Assembly: GCF_020164955.1 (NCBI RefSeq)
Contig: NZ_JAIUHG010000029.1
Coordinates: forward strand, 23,654 to 87,653
Direction of reading: 5' to 3'
DNA length: 64,000 nt
Origin: Mesorhizobium sp. CA8
GTDB lineage: Bacteria > Pseudomonadota > Alphaproteobacteria > Rhizobiales > Rhizobiaceae
How positions within the stretch are numbered: the first letter of the stretch is position 1; each line of letters starts with the position of its first letter. The notes under the pieces are model-generated. The model had not been told where the DNA came from and made no database searches. It was given only the letters and a program-made list of their open reading frames with translations. Positions 9,294 through 18,690 of this stretch are shown here, in pieces. Made by a program: the position numbers and the translations under genes.

Positions 9294-9561
9294 CCTACAT
9301 GACGTGGCGGCCGCTTCATTGTTCCAAGCACCCCAGGGTTAGACCAAATCTCGGGACGAGAACTGAACTGGCCGGATACGGAGCATCTTCGGTCGCCGTG
9401 ATCCGCCATGGCTGCGCCACAGGAAGCTAGAGGGTGCTCGAAGTCGGCTCGCGTAACTTCCTCGTGACCTGGAACGCGGGCCGGAACAATCGAAGAGACC
9501 TCCAGTTTGGGCTAGCTCAATCAGCTTGAGGCAGACCAAGTCCAATCGAATGGAGCATGCC

Positions 9562-10119
9562 ATGAGATTCCCCCGCTGCACGACGACTGCGGCCGCCGTT
9601 TTTATATTCGCGACTTTCCCTGCTCTCGCCCAGACAAACGCAACCCCTGGGCCTACCCCGGCGACCGAGCAGCCCGGAGCCGGGCAGTTGCCGAATGTAA
9701 ACGGACAAGCGGGCGGCCCGACACGTGAAATGATCCGCCAGATGGTTGACCAAGCCATCCGGGAGAGGATGCAACAGGATCGAAGCTCCGAGCTGGCCAA
9801 CAATCGTCAAGAAGAGGATGACAACGCTCGGGACGATGCAGATCGTCATGGCGATCGTTGGCATAAAAACCGTGATGGCGGTCCGGCCGGTGAGCACAGG
9901 ATGGCTGCACACCATGGCCCGCGTATGATGCGCGGCGCAGGAATGCGACTGATGTTCGCGTTTTTGGACACGAATGGCGACGGATCATTGTCTGAGAACG
10001 AGGTTCAGGACGCTGTCGGGCGGATCTTCTCTGCAATCGACCAGAATGGCGACGGCAAGATCGACATGGATGAGGTCCAGTCCTTCTTGCACGGCTCTGG
10101 CGGTGAAGACATGCAGTAG
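9562..10119 (+). CDS. Secreted EF-hand calcium-binding protein
   Basis: A 185-residue protein. A signal peptide (RFPRCTTTAAAVFIF... ending FPALAQ) is followed by a Pro/Gln-rich, then His/Asp-rich low-complexity stretch. Two adjacent EF-hand loops lie in the C-terminal 60 residues: DTNGDGSLSENE and DQNGDGKIDMDE. I chose the ATG at 9562 because GGAG lies 6 nt upstream and the signal peptide begins there; an ATG at 9550 would add four residues. It probably works in the periplasm as a calcium-binding or sensor protein. No operon partner. Confidence 0.8.
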   Translation: MRFPRCTTTAAAVFIFATFPALAQTNATPGPTPATEQPGAGQLPNVNGQAGGPTREMIRQMVDQAIRERMQQDRSSELANNRQEEDDNARDDADRHGDRWHKNRDGGPAGEHRMAAHHGPRMMRGAGMRLMFAFLDTNGDGSLSENEVQDAVGRIFSAIDQNGDGKIDMDEVQSFLHGSGGEDMQ

Positions 10120-10596
10120 TAGCTCTCCCAGCAACCAGGCCAATACGGCGCTTCGCGATGCAGGCGTGCCAATCTCTGCATCGCTCGAATGGAGATGCTT
10201 AGAGGGCCCCGACAAGCACTACGCCCCACGGCGGATGGAGAATACCTATGCGGGGCACTCATTCATAAAGCTAAGCCTTGTCGAAGGCTCTCTTAGCGAC
10301 TTCAGAAATTGCTGATGCTGCGAATGCTCCCGATCTTGGGCGCAGCACTAATCATTGACTGGCGGCGACGGAACTGCCCGTACGTTTCGTCGATGACGGG
10401 GGCTAGCGGTCGTCCCGATATGTCGCGCTGACGCCGGCTCTGAGAGCGTCGAGATCAAGCGCCATCGGCAGTCCGGCTCAGCACAAAAGAAGCGGCGCAG
10501 CTTCCATCGGCGATCCTTGACGCCGAAACAGCCTCCACCCCGGAACAGCTTGCAAGGTAGTGTGCTGGGAGTTCTGCAAATTCGCTGAGAGAGCCC
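10120..10596. other. Intergenic stretch upstream of an IS256 remnant
   Basis: No gene, RNA or repeat is recognisable here. It may contain decayed DNA belonging to the adjacent transposase remnant. Confidence 0.4.
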
Positions 10597-11190
10597 GTTA
10601 CGAGAAGGTGCGCGAGGCCGGCATCGTCGTGAGCCAGGCGGTGCTGATCGCGGTCGGCATCGACTGGGACGGGCGGCGCCAGATCCTGGCCGTGGAGATG
10701 GCCAATCGGGAAAGCCGCTCGGCCTGGAAGGACTTCCTCGTGGCGCTCAAGGCGCGGGGCCTCAGGGGCGTTGAACTGGTCGTGTCCGACGATCATGCCG
10801 GCCTGGTCGCGGCGATCGGCGAGGCGATCCCGGAAGCGGCCTGGCAACGCTGCTACGTGCACTTCCCCAAGAACGCGCTCGATCACCTGCCGAGGAAACA
10901 TGGCGACGACTGCCTGCAGGAGCTCAGATGGCTCTACGACCGGCGCGATCTCGCCGAGGCCAAGGCCGATCTCGCCGCGTGGCTTGCCAAATGGTCGGGC
11001 CGCTATCCCAGGCTGACGACGTGGGTGGAGGAGACCATCGAGCGCACGCTGACCTTCTTTCGCCTGCCGCGCCAGCACCGCAAGCACCTGAAGTCGACCA
11101 ACATTCTGGAACGCCTCAAGGAAGAGATCAGGCGCCGCACTTATGTCGTGCGCATCTTTCCAACGCCGAAAACTGCCCTCCCCCTTGACT
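10597..11190 (+). pseudogene. IS256 (mutator)-family transposase remnant
   Basis: The frame matches the central catalytic part of IS256-type transposases: RYEKVREAGIVVSQAV, GVELVVSDDHAGL (catalytic Asp region), WQRCYVHFPKNAL, LQELRWLYDRRDLAEAK and the C-terminal STNILERLKEEI with RRRTYVVRIFP. About 150 N-terminal residues are absent, and the frame shifts after VRIFP, losing the last 60 or so. No terminal inverted repeats were identified. It abuts the promoter region of the GntR gene. Confidence 0.85.
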
Positions 11191-11219
11191 CCCGTAAACG
11201 CATCTAAGAAACATATCAT

Positions 11220-12020
11220 ATGAATAGTATGAATAATAGAAAAGCCTTCAGCACGGCGCGCGCGTCGAGATCAGCAGTCGTGGTTTCGAGCGGCTCCACA
11301 GCGCTGCACGCCACCGTCGTCGAGCAAATCGGGCTCAGGATTGTGCAAGGCGCCTTCCTGCCCGGCGAGGCACTGCCCAATGCCGACGATTCCAGCGAGA
11401 TGCTGGGCGTCAGCCGCACGGTCCTGCGCGAGGCGATCAAGGTATTGGCGGGCAAGGGGCTCGTCGAATCGCGGCCGAAGACCGGCACTCGGGTGCGACC
11501 GCGCTCCGATTGGAATTTCCTCGATCCGGACGTTCTGTCGTGGCGCTACGCCGGCCGCGTCAGCGCCGACGATGTCCGCGCGCTGTTCGAATTGCGCCGT
11601 GCCATCGAACCGGTGTCGGCCGCACTCGCTGCCCAGCGGGCAACGCCGGCGCAGATCGCCGAGATATACGCCGCACTGGCCGAGATGGAAGCGGTAAGCG
11701 ATGACGGTGACCGCTTCACCAAGCCCGACCTGGTGTTCCACCAGACCATTTTGCGCATGACCGGCAACGAGCTGATCGGCTCACTGGCTGCACTGGTCGA
11801 AACCGCGTTGGTGATGAGCTTTCGCCTCTCCAACGACAATCCGGAAGGGCAGCGTCATTCCTTGCCGTTGCACCGCGAAGTGGCCGAGAAGATCGCCGCC
11901 GGTGACGCGCTCGGTGCGCAAAAGGCACTGCTGGTACTCATCGACAATGCCGAGGACGACGTGCGCCGCAGCGTCGAGAATCGCAACAAACGCCCCAATG
12001 GTCGGAGCCGGCAATCGTGA
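11220..12020 (+). CDS. FadR/GntR-family transcriptional regulator
   Basis: A 266-residue protein with an N-terminal winged helix (SEMLGVSRTVLREAIKVLAGKGLVESRPKTGT) and a C-terminal FadR-type (FCD) ligand domain, visible in FELRRAIEPVSAALAA, FHQTI and HREVAEKIAAGDALGA with its metal-binding histidines. FadR-subfamily regulators commonly sense sugar acids. Its stop overlaps the start of the dehydratase gene (GTGA), so it heads the sugar-acid operon and probably controls it. Confidence 0.9.
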   Translation: MNSMNNRKAFSTARASRSAVVVSSGSTALHATVVEQIGLRIVQGAFLPGEALPNADDSSEMLGVSRTVLREAIKVLAGKGLVESRPKTGTRVRPRSDWNFLDPDVLSWRYAGRVSADDVRALFELRRAIEPVSAALAAQRATPAQIAEIYAALAEMEAVSDDGDRFTKPDLVFHQTILRMTGNELIGSLAALVETALVMSFRLSNDNPEGQRHSLPLHREVAEKIAAGDALGAQKALLVLIDNAEDDVRRSVENRNKRPNGRSRQS

Positions 12021-13744
12021 GCGAACCGAAACGCAAACTGCGGTCCCAAGCCTGGTTCGGAGGCGAAGGCAAGAACGCTTTCATGCACCGCAGCTGGATG
12101 AAGAACCAGGGCATACCCGCCGATGCCTTCGACGGCCGCCCGGTGATCGGCATCTGCAACACCTGGTCGGAACTGACCCCTTGCAACGCCCATCTGCGGG
12201 CGCTGGCGGATCACGTCAAGCGCGGCGTCTATGAAGCCGGCGGCCTGCCGCTGGAGTTTCCGGTGATGTCGCTGGGCGAGAGCAATATGCGCCCCACCGC
12301 CATGCTGTTTCGCAATCTGGCCAGTATGGATGTCGAGGAATCCATCCGTGGCAATCCAATAGATGGCGTGATCCTGCTCGTCGGTTGCGACAAGACCACA
12401 CCGTCGCTGCTGATGGGGGCCGCCTCATGCAACCTGCCGACCATCGCCGTCTCAGGCGGGCCGATGCTCAACGGCAAGTTCCGCGGCCAGGATATCGGCT
12501 CGGGCACGCATGTCTGGAAATTCGCTGAGGAAGTAAAGGCCGGTCGCATGCCGGTTGCCGATTTCCTCGCTGCCGAACAGGGCCAGAGCCGCTCGGCCGG
12601 CAGTTGCATGACAATGGGCACCGCCTCGACCATGGCCAGCATGGTGGAAGCGCTCGGCATCGGCATGCCGGACAATGCCGCAATACCGGCGGTGGATTCG
12701 CGCCGTGGGGTGCTTGCCCAGATGGCCGGGCGTCAGATCGTCGATCTGGTCCACCGCGACGTGAAGATCTCGCAGATCCTCACGAAGCAGGCCTTCGAGA
12801 ACGCCATCCGCGTCAACGGCGCAATCGGCGGTTCGACTAATGCGGTTCTGCACTTGATCGCCATCGCCAACCGGATCGGTGTTGATCTTAGCCTTGAAGA
12901 CTGGGACCGCCTCGGCCGCGACGTTCCGACCATTGTCGACCTGATGCCATCGGGCCGGTTCCTGATGGAAGACTTCTACTATGCCGGGGGGCTAGCTGCG
13001 GTAATGGCGTCGCTTGATGAAGTGGGGCTTCTTCATCGTGACGCCATGACCATCAGCGACAAGACGATCGGGGAATTGATCGGCGGGGCGGCCAACTACA
13101 GCAGCGAAGTCATCCGTCCGTTGAGCAATCCGCTCACCAGGCAAGGCGGCATCTCGATACTGCGCGGGAACCTGGCGCCCAATGGAGCCGTCATCAAGCC
13201 GTCGGCGGCAACTCCCGAACTGATGCAGCATCGCGGCAAGGCGGTCGTCTTCGAGAACATCGAACATTTCTATGCCCGCATCGACGATCCCGAGTTGGAT
13301 ATCGACGCCTCATCGGTGATGGTGCTGAAGAACTGCGGACCGCGCGGTTATCCCGGAATGGCCGAGGTCGGCAACATGCCGCTGCCGGCCAAGCTGCTCA
13401 AGCAGGGCGTCTCCGACATGGTGCGCATCTCGGACGCGCGCATGAGCGGCACCGCCTTTGGCACCGTCGTGTTGCATGTGGCGCCCGAGGCCGCGGCGGG
13501 CGGCGCGCTGGCCCTGGTGCGCGACGGCGATCTCATCGAGCTTGATGTCGCCGGGCGCCGCCTGGAGTTGCTGATATCGGATGAGGAACTCGCCATCCGC
13601 CGCCTTGCCTGGAAGCCGCCGGCACCGCCCGAAGGCGGCTACCAGAGCCTCTATGTCGAGCGCGTGCTGCAGGCTGACAAGGGCTGCGATTTCGACTTTC
13701 TCGTCGGCCGGCGCGACGCCGGCATCCCCCGGCATTCGCACTAG
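12017..13744 (+). CDS. IlvD/Edd-family sugar-acid dehydratase (L-arabonate/D-xylonate dehydratase-like)
   Basis: A 575-residue protein of the dihydroxyacid dehydratase superfamily, which uses a 2Fe-2S or 4Fe-4S cluster and magnesium to form 2-keto-3-deoxy sugar acids. Cluster and metal motifs are visible: GICNTWSELTPCN, LLVGCDKTTPS, SAGSCMTMGTASTM, GAIGGSTNAVLH and KNCGPRGYPGMAE, with SDARMSGTAFG near the C-terminus. Length and motif context fit the pentonate dehydratase branch better than IlvD. The GTG start is coupled to the regulator. Neighbouring SDR and AraD1 genes support a non-phosphorylating pentose or aldonate route; the exact sugar is inferred. Confidence 0.87.
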   Translation: MSEPKRKLRSQAWFGGEGKNAFMHRSWMKNQGIPADAFDGRPVIGICNTWSELTPCNAHLRALADHVKRGVYEAGGLPLEFPVMSLGESNMRPTAMLFRNLASMDVEESIRGNPIDGVILLVGCDKTTPSLLMGAASCNLPTIAVSGGPMLNGKFRGQDIGSGTHVWKFAEEVKAGRMPVADFLAAEQGQSRSAGSCMTMGTASTMASMVEALGIGMPDNAAIPAVDSRRGVLAQMAGRQIVDLVHRDVKISQILTKQAFENAIRVNGAIGGSTNAVLHLIAIANRIGVDLSLEDWDRLGRDVPTIVDLMPSGRFLMEDFYYAGGLAAVMASLDEVGLLHRDAMTISDKTIGELIGGAANYSSEVIRPLSNPLTRQGGISILRGNLAPNGAVIKPSAATPELMQHRGKAVVFENIEHFYARIDDPELDIDASSVMVLKNCGPRGYPGMAEVGNMPLPAKLLKQGVSDMVRISDARMSGTAFGTVVLHVAPEAAAGGALALVRDGDLIELDVAGRRLELLISDEELAIRRLAWKPPAPPEGGYQSLYVERVLQADKGCDFDFLVGRRDAGIPRHSH

Positions 13745-13758
13745 AGAGGCGCGCGATA

Positions 13759-14535
13759 ATGGATCAAATCGGCGCCTACGCGACCTATCCGAGCCTCAAG
13801 GGGCGCAGCGTCTTCATTACCGGCGGCGGCAGCGGCATCGGCGAAAGCCTGGTGCGCCATTTCTGCGCACAAGGCAGCCACGTCGCATTCGTCGATCTGG
13901 CGGAAGAGCCTTCACGACGCCTGGTGGAGGCGATCGCGGCCGAGCGACATGCCGCACCGCTGTTCATTCCCCGTGACCTGCGCAACGTCGAAGGTCTGCA
14001 GGCCGCCATCGCACAGGCGGCACGGCACAACGGCCCGATCGAGGTACTGTGCAACAATGCCGGCAATGACGACCGCCATCAGACCAAGGACGTGACGGTT
14101 GCCTATTGGGACGACCGCATGGCGGTCAATCTGCGCCACCAGTTCTTCGCGGCTCAGGCAGTGCGCCCGCAGATGAGGGCCCAAGGCGGCGGCTCGATTA
14201 TTAATTTCGGGTCAATCACCTGGATGGTCGGCGATCCCGATTGCCCTGCCTATGTCACCGCGAAAGCCGCCGTCTACGGCATGACGCGGGCGCTGGCCCG
14301 TGAGTTCGGGCCGGAGCGCATCCGCGTCAACTGCATGGTGCCGGGCTGGGTGATGACGGAGCGCCAGATGCGGATGTGGCTGGATCCGGCCGGCGAGCGC
14401 CAGATCGAGGAAAGGCAGTGCCTGCCCGAGCGGCTACATCCTTCCGATATCGCGCGCATGGCGCTGTTCCTCGCCGCCGACGACAGCCGCATGTGCACAA
14501 GCCAACAATTCATCGTCGATGCGGGCTGGGTGTGA
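13759..14535 (+). CDS. SDR-family oxidoreductase (aldose 1-dehydrogenase-like)
   Basis: A 258-residue classical short-chain dehydrogenase. It has the cofactor motif TGGGSGIG, NNAG near residue 99, the catalytic Ser in INFGSITW and YVTAKAA with catalytic Tyr and Lys. It sits between the pentonate dehydratase and the AraD1-type hydrolase, where homologous operons carry the NAD(P)-dependent dehydrogenase that oxidises the aldose. Substrate is inferred from context only. Confidence 0.85.
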   Translation: MDQIGAYATYPSLKGRSVFITGGGSGIGESLVRHFCAQGSHVAFVDLAEEPSRRLVEAIAAERHAAPLFIPRDLRNVEGLQAAIAQAARHNGPIEVLCNNAGNDDRHQTKDVTVAYWDDRMAVNLRHQFFAAQAVRPQMRAQGGGSIINFGSITWMVGDPDCPAYVTAKAAVYGMTRALAREFGPERIRVNCMVPGWVMTERQMRMWLDPAGERQIEERQCLPERLHPSDIARMALFLAADDSRMCTSQQFIVDAGWV

Positions 14536-14567
14536 TCCCTACCGCAGCAAGGAGAAAAGGGTATTTC

Positions 14568-15566
14568 ATGCGTCTTGTTCAGTTCAGAACCCCGGATGGC
14601 AGCAGACGGGTTGGCCGCGTCTCCGATGACGGCAATCACCTGCACCCGCTCGAAAACACCGGCAGCGTCCTGGAACTCGCCGAAGCGGCAATCACGCAGG
14701 GCGCGTCCATCGCGTCGCTGGTTGAGAAGCGGACGCGCGATGCGGTTGTCGACTATGACGAAATCTTGCGCGACTGCCGCGTGCTGGCACCGGTCGATCA
14801 TCCGGAACCGGCGCGTTTCCTGGTCACCGGAACCGGCCTGACCCATACCGGAAGTGCGGCCGCGCGCGACAAGATGCATGTGCTGACCCATGGCGAGGAC
14901 GCCGAGGAATCGGATTCGCTGAAGATCTTCCGCATGGGCCTGGAGGGCGGCAAGCCCGCCGCCGGGCGGATCGGAATTCAGCCCGAATGGTTCTACAAAG
15001 GCGTCGGCACCTGCCTCGTGTCGCCTGGCGCCGACCTGCCCATGCCGGCCTTCGCACGCGCCGGCGCGGAGGAAGCCGAGATCGTCGGGCTTTACCTCAA
15101 CGGGCCGGATGGCCGCCCCTACCGCATCGGCTACGCGCTCGGCAACGAATACTCCGACCATGTCACCGAGGCTGAGAACTACCTCTATCTCGCCCACTCG
15201 AAACTCCGCTCCTGCTCGATCGGCCCGGAGCTCTTGGTCGGCGACCTGCCCGACGAAGTGCGCGGCCACTCCCGCATTCTGCGCGACGGTGCTGTCATTT
15301 GGGAGCAGGAATTTCTGTCGGGCGAAGCGCACATGTCGCACTCGATCGCCAATCTCGAACACTTCCATTTCCGCTACCCGATGCATCGCAGGGCAGGCGA
15401 CCTGCACGCCTATTTCTTCGGCGCGGCGGTAATGAGCTACGCCTCCGGCATCAAGACGGCTTCCGGCGACGAGTATGAAATCCAGGCACCGACATTCGGA
15501 AAGCCGCTGCGCAACCGGATGGTTTCTGTGCCGGACGAGGGACTGGTCGTCGTCACCAAGCTGTGA
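14568..15566 (+). CDS. AraD1/GguC-type FAH-family protein (2-keto-3-deoxy-sugar-acid dehydratase candidate)
   Basis: A 332-residue protein of the fumarylacetoacetate hydrolase fold with the AraD1/GguC arrangement: LVTGTGLTHTGSA, the metal-ligand region GAEEAEIVGLYL, YALGNEYSDH, LRSCSIGPELL and the C-terminal SYASGIKTASGDEYE. GguC-like proteins occur in pentose operons of rhizobia and have been linked to the step after the dehydratase. The ATG at 14568 follows AAGGAGAAAAGG. It is the third enzyme of the operon, before the transporter genes. Confidence 0.83.
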   Translation: MRLVQFRTPDGSRRVGRVSDDGNHLHPLENTGSVLELAEAAITQGASIASLVEKRTRDAVVDYDEILRDCRVLAPVDHPEPARFLVTGTGLTHTGSAAARDKMHVLTHGEDAEESDSLKIFRMGLEGGKPAAGRIGIQPEWFYKGVGTCLVSPGADLPMPAFARAGAEEAEIVGLYLNGPDGRPYRIGYALGNEYSDHVTEAENYLYLAHSKLRSCSIGPELLVGDLPDEVRGHSRILRDGAVIWEQEFLSGEAHMSHSIANLEHFHFRYPMHRRAGDLHAYFFGAAVMSYASGIKTASGDEYEIQAPTFGKPLRNRMVSVPDEGLVVVTKL

Positions 15567-15617
15567 GGGCAGAAGTCCTGAAAGTACGGTCCACCAGAAC
15601 GAAAATGGGAGATTAAA

Positions 15618-16643
15618 ATGGGACTGAAGAAACTGTTTGTGACAATGGCGACTATCGGGCTCGGCATCGGCCTGATGACGTCGGCGGCGCTGGCCGCGAA
15701 CCTGCGCGTACTGGCCTGGGACGGTTACGCCGATCCGGACTGGGTGAAGGACTTCACCGCCAGCACGGGCATCGGCGTCGATGTCGTCTTTATCGGCAGC
15801 GATGACGAGATCTGGGCCAAGATCAAAGGCAGCGAAGGACAGGACTTCGATGTCTTCGCCGTCAACACCGCGCAGTTGCAGCGCTACATCAAGGCCGACC
15901 TGGTGTCGCCGATCGACCTGACCAAGCTGCCGAACCAGAAAGAGGTGTTGCCACGTTTTCGTGACCTGAGCACGGTGAGCGGCGTCACCAAGGACGGCAA
16001 GGTCTATGGAATTCCGTTCTGCTTCGACTCCATCGGGCTGATCTACGACACCGACAAGGTCAAGCCGGCGCCGACCTCGATGTCGGTCCTGTGGGATCCG
16101 GCCTACAAGGGCAAGATTCTCGCCTACGACAATGGCGAGCACAATTTCTCGTTCACCGCGCTGACGCTCGGCTACAAGGATCCATTCAACCTAAGCGCGG
16201 AGCAGCTGGCGGCGGTCAAGGCCAAGCTCGTAGAGCTCAAGCGCAATGTGCTCAGCTTCTACACCACCGCCGACGAGGCGCAGCAGATCTATCAAAACAA
16301 CGACGTTGCGCTGATCTGGGCCAATTACGGCCAGCAGCAGGTCAAGGCCCTGCAGAAGATCGGCGCCCATGTCGCCTACGTCAATCCCAGCGAAGGCGCT
16401 CTTGCCTGGCTCGACAATTGGGTGATTTCAAAGGGTGTCCGTGACAATGCGGCGGCCGAGAAATGGATCGACTTCATGCTGAGCAAGAAGATTGGCGCAG
16501 AACTTTCCGAGCGCACCGGCTTCGGCAACACGGTGACGCAAACCAGCAGCGCCGGCGGCAACGACAAGCTGGTCTGGCTCAACAATGTCGAGGATCCACT
16601 CAAGCGTTCGGACATGTGGAACGAGGTCAAGGCAACGCCCTGA
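15618..16643 (+). CDS. ABC transporter substrate-binding protein (PotD-type)
   Basis: A 341-residue periplasmic binding protein. The signal peptide LKKLFVTMATIGLGIGLM ends at SAALAA, after which the mature protein starts NLRVLAWDGYADPDW as in spermidine/putrescine-type proteins. GIPFCFDSIGLIYDT and ALIWANYGQQQ are family segments. It is followed by matching ATPase and permease genes. Because it lies in a sugar-acid operon, its ligand may be a small organic acid rather than a polyamine; this is inference. Confidence 0.88.
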   Translation: MGLKKLFVTMATIGLGIGLMTSAALAANLRVLAWDGYADPDWVKDFTASTGIGVDVVFIGSDDEIWAKIKGSEGQDFDVFAVNTAQLQRYIKADLVSPIDLTKLPNQKEVLPRFRDLSTVSGVTKDGKVYGIPFCFDSIGLIYDTDKVKPAPTSMSVLWDPAYKGKILAYDNGEHNFSFTALTLGYKDPFNLSAEQLAAVKAKLVELKRNVLSFYTTADEAQQIYQNNDVALIWANYGQQQVKALQKIGAHVAYVNPSEGALAWLDNWVISKGVRDNAAAEKWIDFMLSKKIGAELSERTGFGNTVTQTSSAGGNDKLVWLNNVEDPLKRSDMWNEVKATP

Positions 16644-16668
16644 CTTGGCTGTCCCAACTTCAGAGATC

Positions 16669-16696
16669 CGGCGGTCCGACACGTTTCGGACCGCCG
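16669..16696 (+). terminator. Intercistronic hairpin after the binding-protein gene
   Basis: A perfect 10-bp stem (CGGCGGTCCG paired with CGGACCGCCG) with an 8-nt loop, not followed by a T run. It lies between the binding-protein stop and the ATPase start. Such hairpins commonly stabilise or partly terminate binding-protein mRNA, giving it excess over the membrane components. Confidence 0.5.
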
Positions 16697-16717
16697 AAGC
16701 GTAAGCGGGAGCATTCC

Positions 16718-17821
16718 ATGAACCAGAACACCGACCTGCTGACGCTGCGGGGCGTCTCGAAATCCTACGGCATGGTTTCCGTGCTGCACGATGTCGACCT
16801 GTCGATCCAGGACGGTGAGTTCCTGACCGTTCTTGGACCGTCGGGCTCCGGCAAGACCACAGTCCTGCGGCTGATCGGCGGGCTGGAGCCGCTGACAGCA
16901 GGCGAGATCCGCCTGGACGGCCAGGACATCAGCCGCATGCCGATCAACCGGCGGCCGTTCAACACCGTGTTCCAGGATTATGCGCTGTTTCCACATATGA
17001 CCGTTTCCGGCAATGTCGGGTACGGGCTTTCGGTGCGCCATGTCCAGCGCAAGGAGGTCGCGCGCCGCGTGGCAGAAGCCCTCGAGTTGGTCCAGCTCGG
17101 GCGTTTTGCCGATCGATTTCCAGCCCAGCTCTCCGGCGGCCAGCGCCAGCGCGTCGCGCTGGCCCGGGCGCTGATCTGCCAACCGCGCCTGATCCTGCTC
17201 GACGAGCCGCTCGCCGCACTCGACCTGGAGCTGCGCCGGCAGATGCAGGAATTCCTGAAATCCATCCAGCGCGAGATCAAGACCACCTTCCTGTTCGTCA
17301 CCCACGACCAGGAGGAAGCCATCGGCATGGCCGACCGGATCTGCGTTATGCAGGCCGGTCATATCTGCCAGCTCGGCACGCCGCATGAGCTTTACTACAA
17401 GCCGAACTGCGAGTTCGTGGCCCGCTTCTTCGGCGAAAACAATCTGGTGGCCGGAAAACTCGGGGCGGTTGAGGGTGAGCAGCGGCCGATCGAGACGGCA
17501 CTTGGCCGCCTGATCTGCTCGGTAAGCGATCAGCCGCTTCTGAAGGCCGCGCCGGATGGCGCCAGCGCCTTCGCGGTGTTCCGTCCCGAGGCCTTGCGCG
17601 TTGCAGGGTCCACGGAAAGCGACAATCATTTTTCCGGGACCATCGCCGACCTGGCCTTCGCTGGCTCATCGACGGTCGCCACAATCACGGTGGGTACGGA
17701 CAACGCCGCGCAACGGCTTCGGCTGCGCGTGCCGAGCCGGATTGACGGCAGCGCGCTGAAATGCGGCGAAACGGTCTCACTTTCGTTCGCGCCGCATGAA
17801 GGCCATCTGGTGCTGGCATGA
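16718..17821 (+). CDS. ABC transporter ATP-binding protein (PotA-type)
   Basis: A 367-residue ATPase with Walker A GPSGSGKTT, the Q-loop segment FQDYALFPHM, signature LSGGQRQRV, Walker B LILLDEPLAALD and switch His in FVTHDQEEA. A C-terminal TOBE-like region follows. The ATG at 16718 is preceded by GGGAG; longer readings run back through the previous gene. The stop overlaps the permease ATG (ATGA). Confidence 0.93.
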   Translation: MNQNTDLLTLRGVSKSYGMVSVLHDVDLSIQDGEFLTVLGPSGSGKTTVLRLIGGLEPLTAGEIRLDGQDISRMPINRRPFNTVFQDYALFPHMTVSGNVGYGLSVRHVQRKEVARRVAEALELVQLGRFADRFPAQLSGGQRQRVALARALICQPRLILLDEPLAALDLELRRQMQEFLKSIQREIKTTFLFVTHDQEEAIGMADRICVMQAGHICQLGTPHELYYKPNCEFVARFFGENNLVAGKLGAVEGEQRPIETALGRLICSVSDQPLLKAAPDGASAFAVFRPEALRVAGSTESDNHFSGTIADLAFAGSSTVATITVGTDNAAQRLRLRVPSRIDGSALKCGETVSLSFAPHEGHLVLA

Positions 17822-18690
17822 GCAAAGCTGGATCGACACACATCGAGGAGCGGCGCTTGTCGCTGCTTGCGGCGGTGTTGGCTTTCGCTCTGCCTGTCGT
17901 CTTTGTCGTCGTGCCGCTGGCGCTCTTCCTCGTCTACAGTTTCTTTAGCGTCGACCAGGGTACGATCGTCTATGCGCCGACGCTCGGCAACTATGTCAGG
18001 TTCGTCACCGACTCGATCTTTGTGCCAGTGTTCTGGAATACTATCGTGCTGTGTGTGTCGGTGGCGATCATCTGCATCCTGATTGCTTACCCCGCCGCCT
18101 ATTTGCTTACGACGCTGAAAGGGCGGTGGCGCTATGCCTTGCTCATGCTGCTTCTGGTGCCGTTGCTGATGAGCTACGTGATCAAGATCTACGCCATCCG
18201 CAGCATCCTTGGCCTCAACGGCTTCCTCAACAAGGCACTGGTGGCGCTCGGCATCCTGCAGCAGCCGTCGACGCTTTTCGTGTTCAACATGAACGCCATC
18301 CTGCTGACGCTGAGCGTGCTTTTGATCCCCTTTGCCATCCTGCCGATCTTCCTGTCGCTGGAGCGAATTCCCCAGACCCTGTTGCGCGCCTCGGACGACC
18401 TTGGCGCGAGCGGCTTGCAGACGTTCCTGCGCGTTACCTTGCCGCTCAGCTTGCCCGGAGTCGTCTCGGCGGCGAGCTTCGTCTTCGTTCTGGCGATCGG
18501 CGATTTCCTGACGCCGCAGATGGTCGGTGGGGTCAGCGGCTTCACCTTCGGCCGCATCCTCTATAGCCAGTTCGGCACGGCCTATAACTGGCCGTTCGGC
18601 GCGGCTCTGTCGGTAGCGCTTGCTGTCGTGGTGATCTGTGCAATCCTTATCGGCGAACGTTTCGGACGAAACCGGGGGACGTCAGTATGA
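17818..18690 (+). CDS. ABC transporter permease (PotB-type)
   Basis: A 290-residue inner-membrane protein with an N-terminal membrane segment (LLAAVLAFALPVVFVVVPL), several further hydrophobic helices, and the cytoplasmic coupling loop LLRASDDLGASGLQTFLRV that contacts the ATPase. It overlaps its neighbours on both sides by 4 bp, which places it firmly in the transporter operon. Confidence 0.92.
   Translation: MSKAGSTHIEERRLSLLAAVLAFALPVVFVVVPLALFLVYSFFSVDQGTIVYAPTLGNYVRFVTDSIFVPVFWNTIVLCVSVAIICILIAYPAAYLLTTLKGRWRYALLMLLLVPLLMSYVIKIYAIRSILGLNGFLNKALVALGILQQPSTLFVFNMNAILLTLSVLLIPFAILPIFLSLERIPQTLLRASDDLGASGLQTFLRVTLPLSLPGVVSAASFVFVLAIGDFLTPQMVGGVSGFTFGRILYSQFGTAYNWPFGAALSVALAVVVICAILIGERFGRNRGTSV

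Noticed and set aside
14274..16142. Long minus-strand open frame (622 codons) opposite the SDR, AraD1 and PotD-like genes
   Set aside because: It is an antisense shadow produced by high GC codon bias; the plus-strand genes have clear family motifs and ribosome binding sites.
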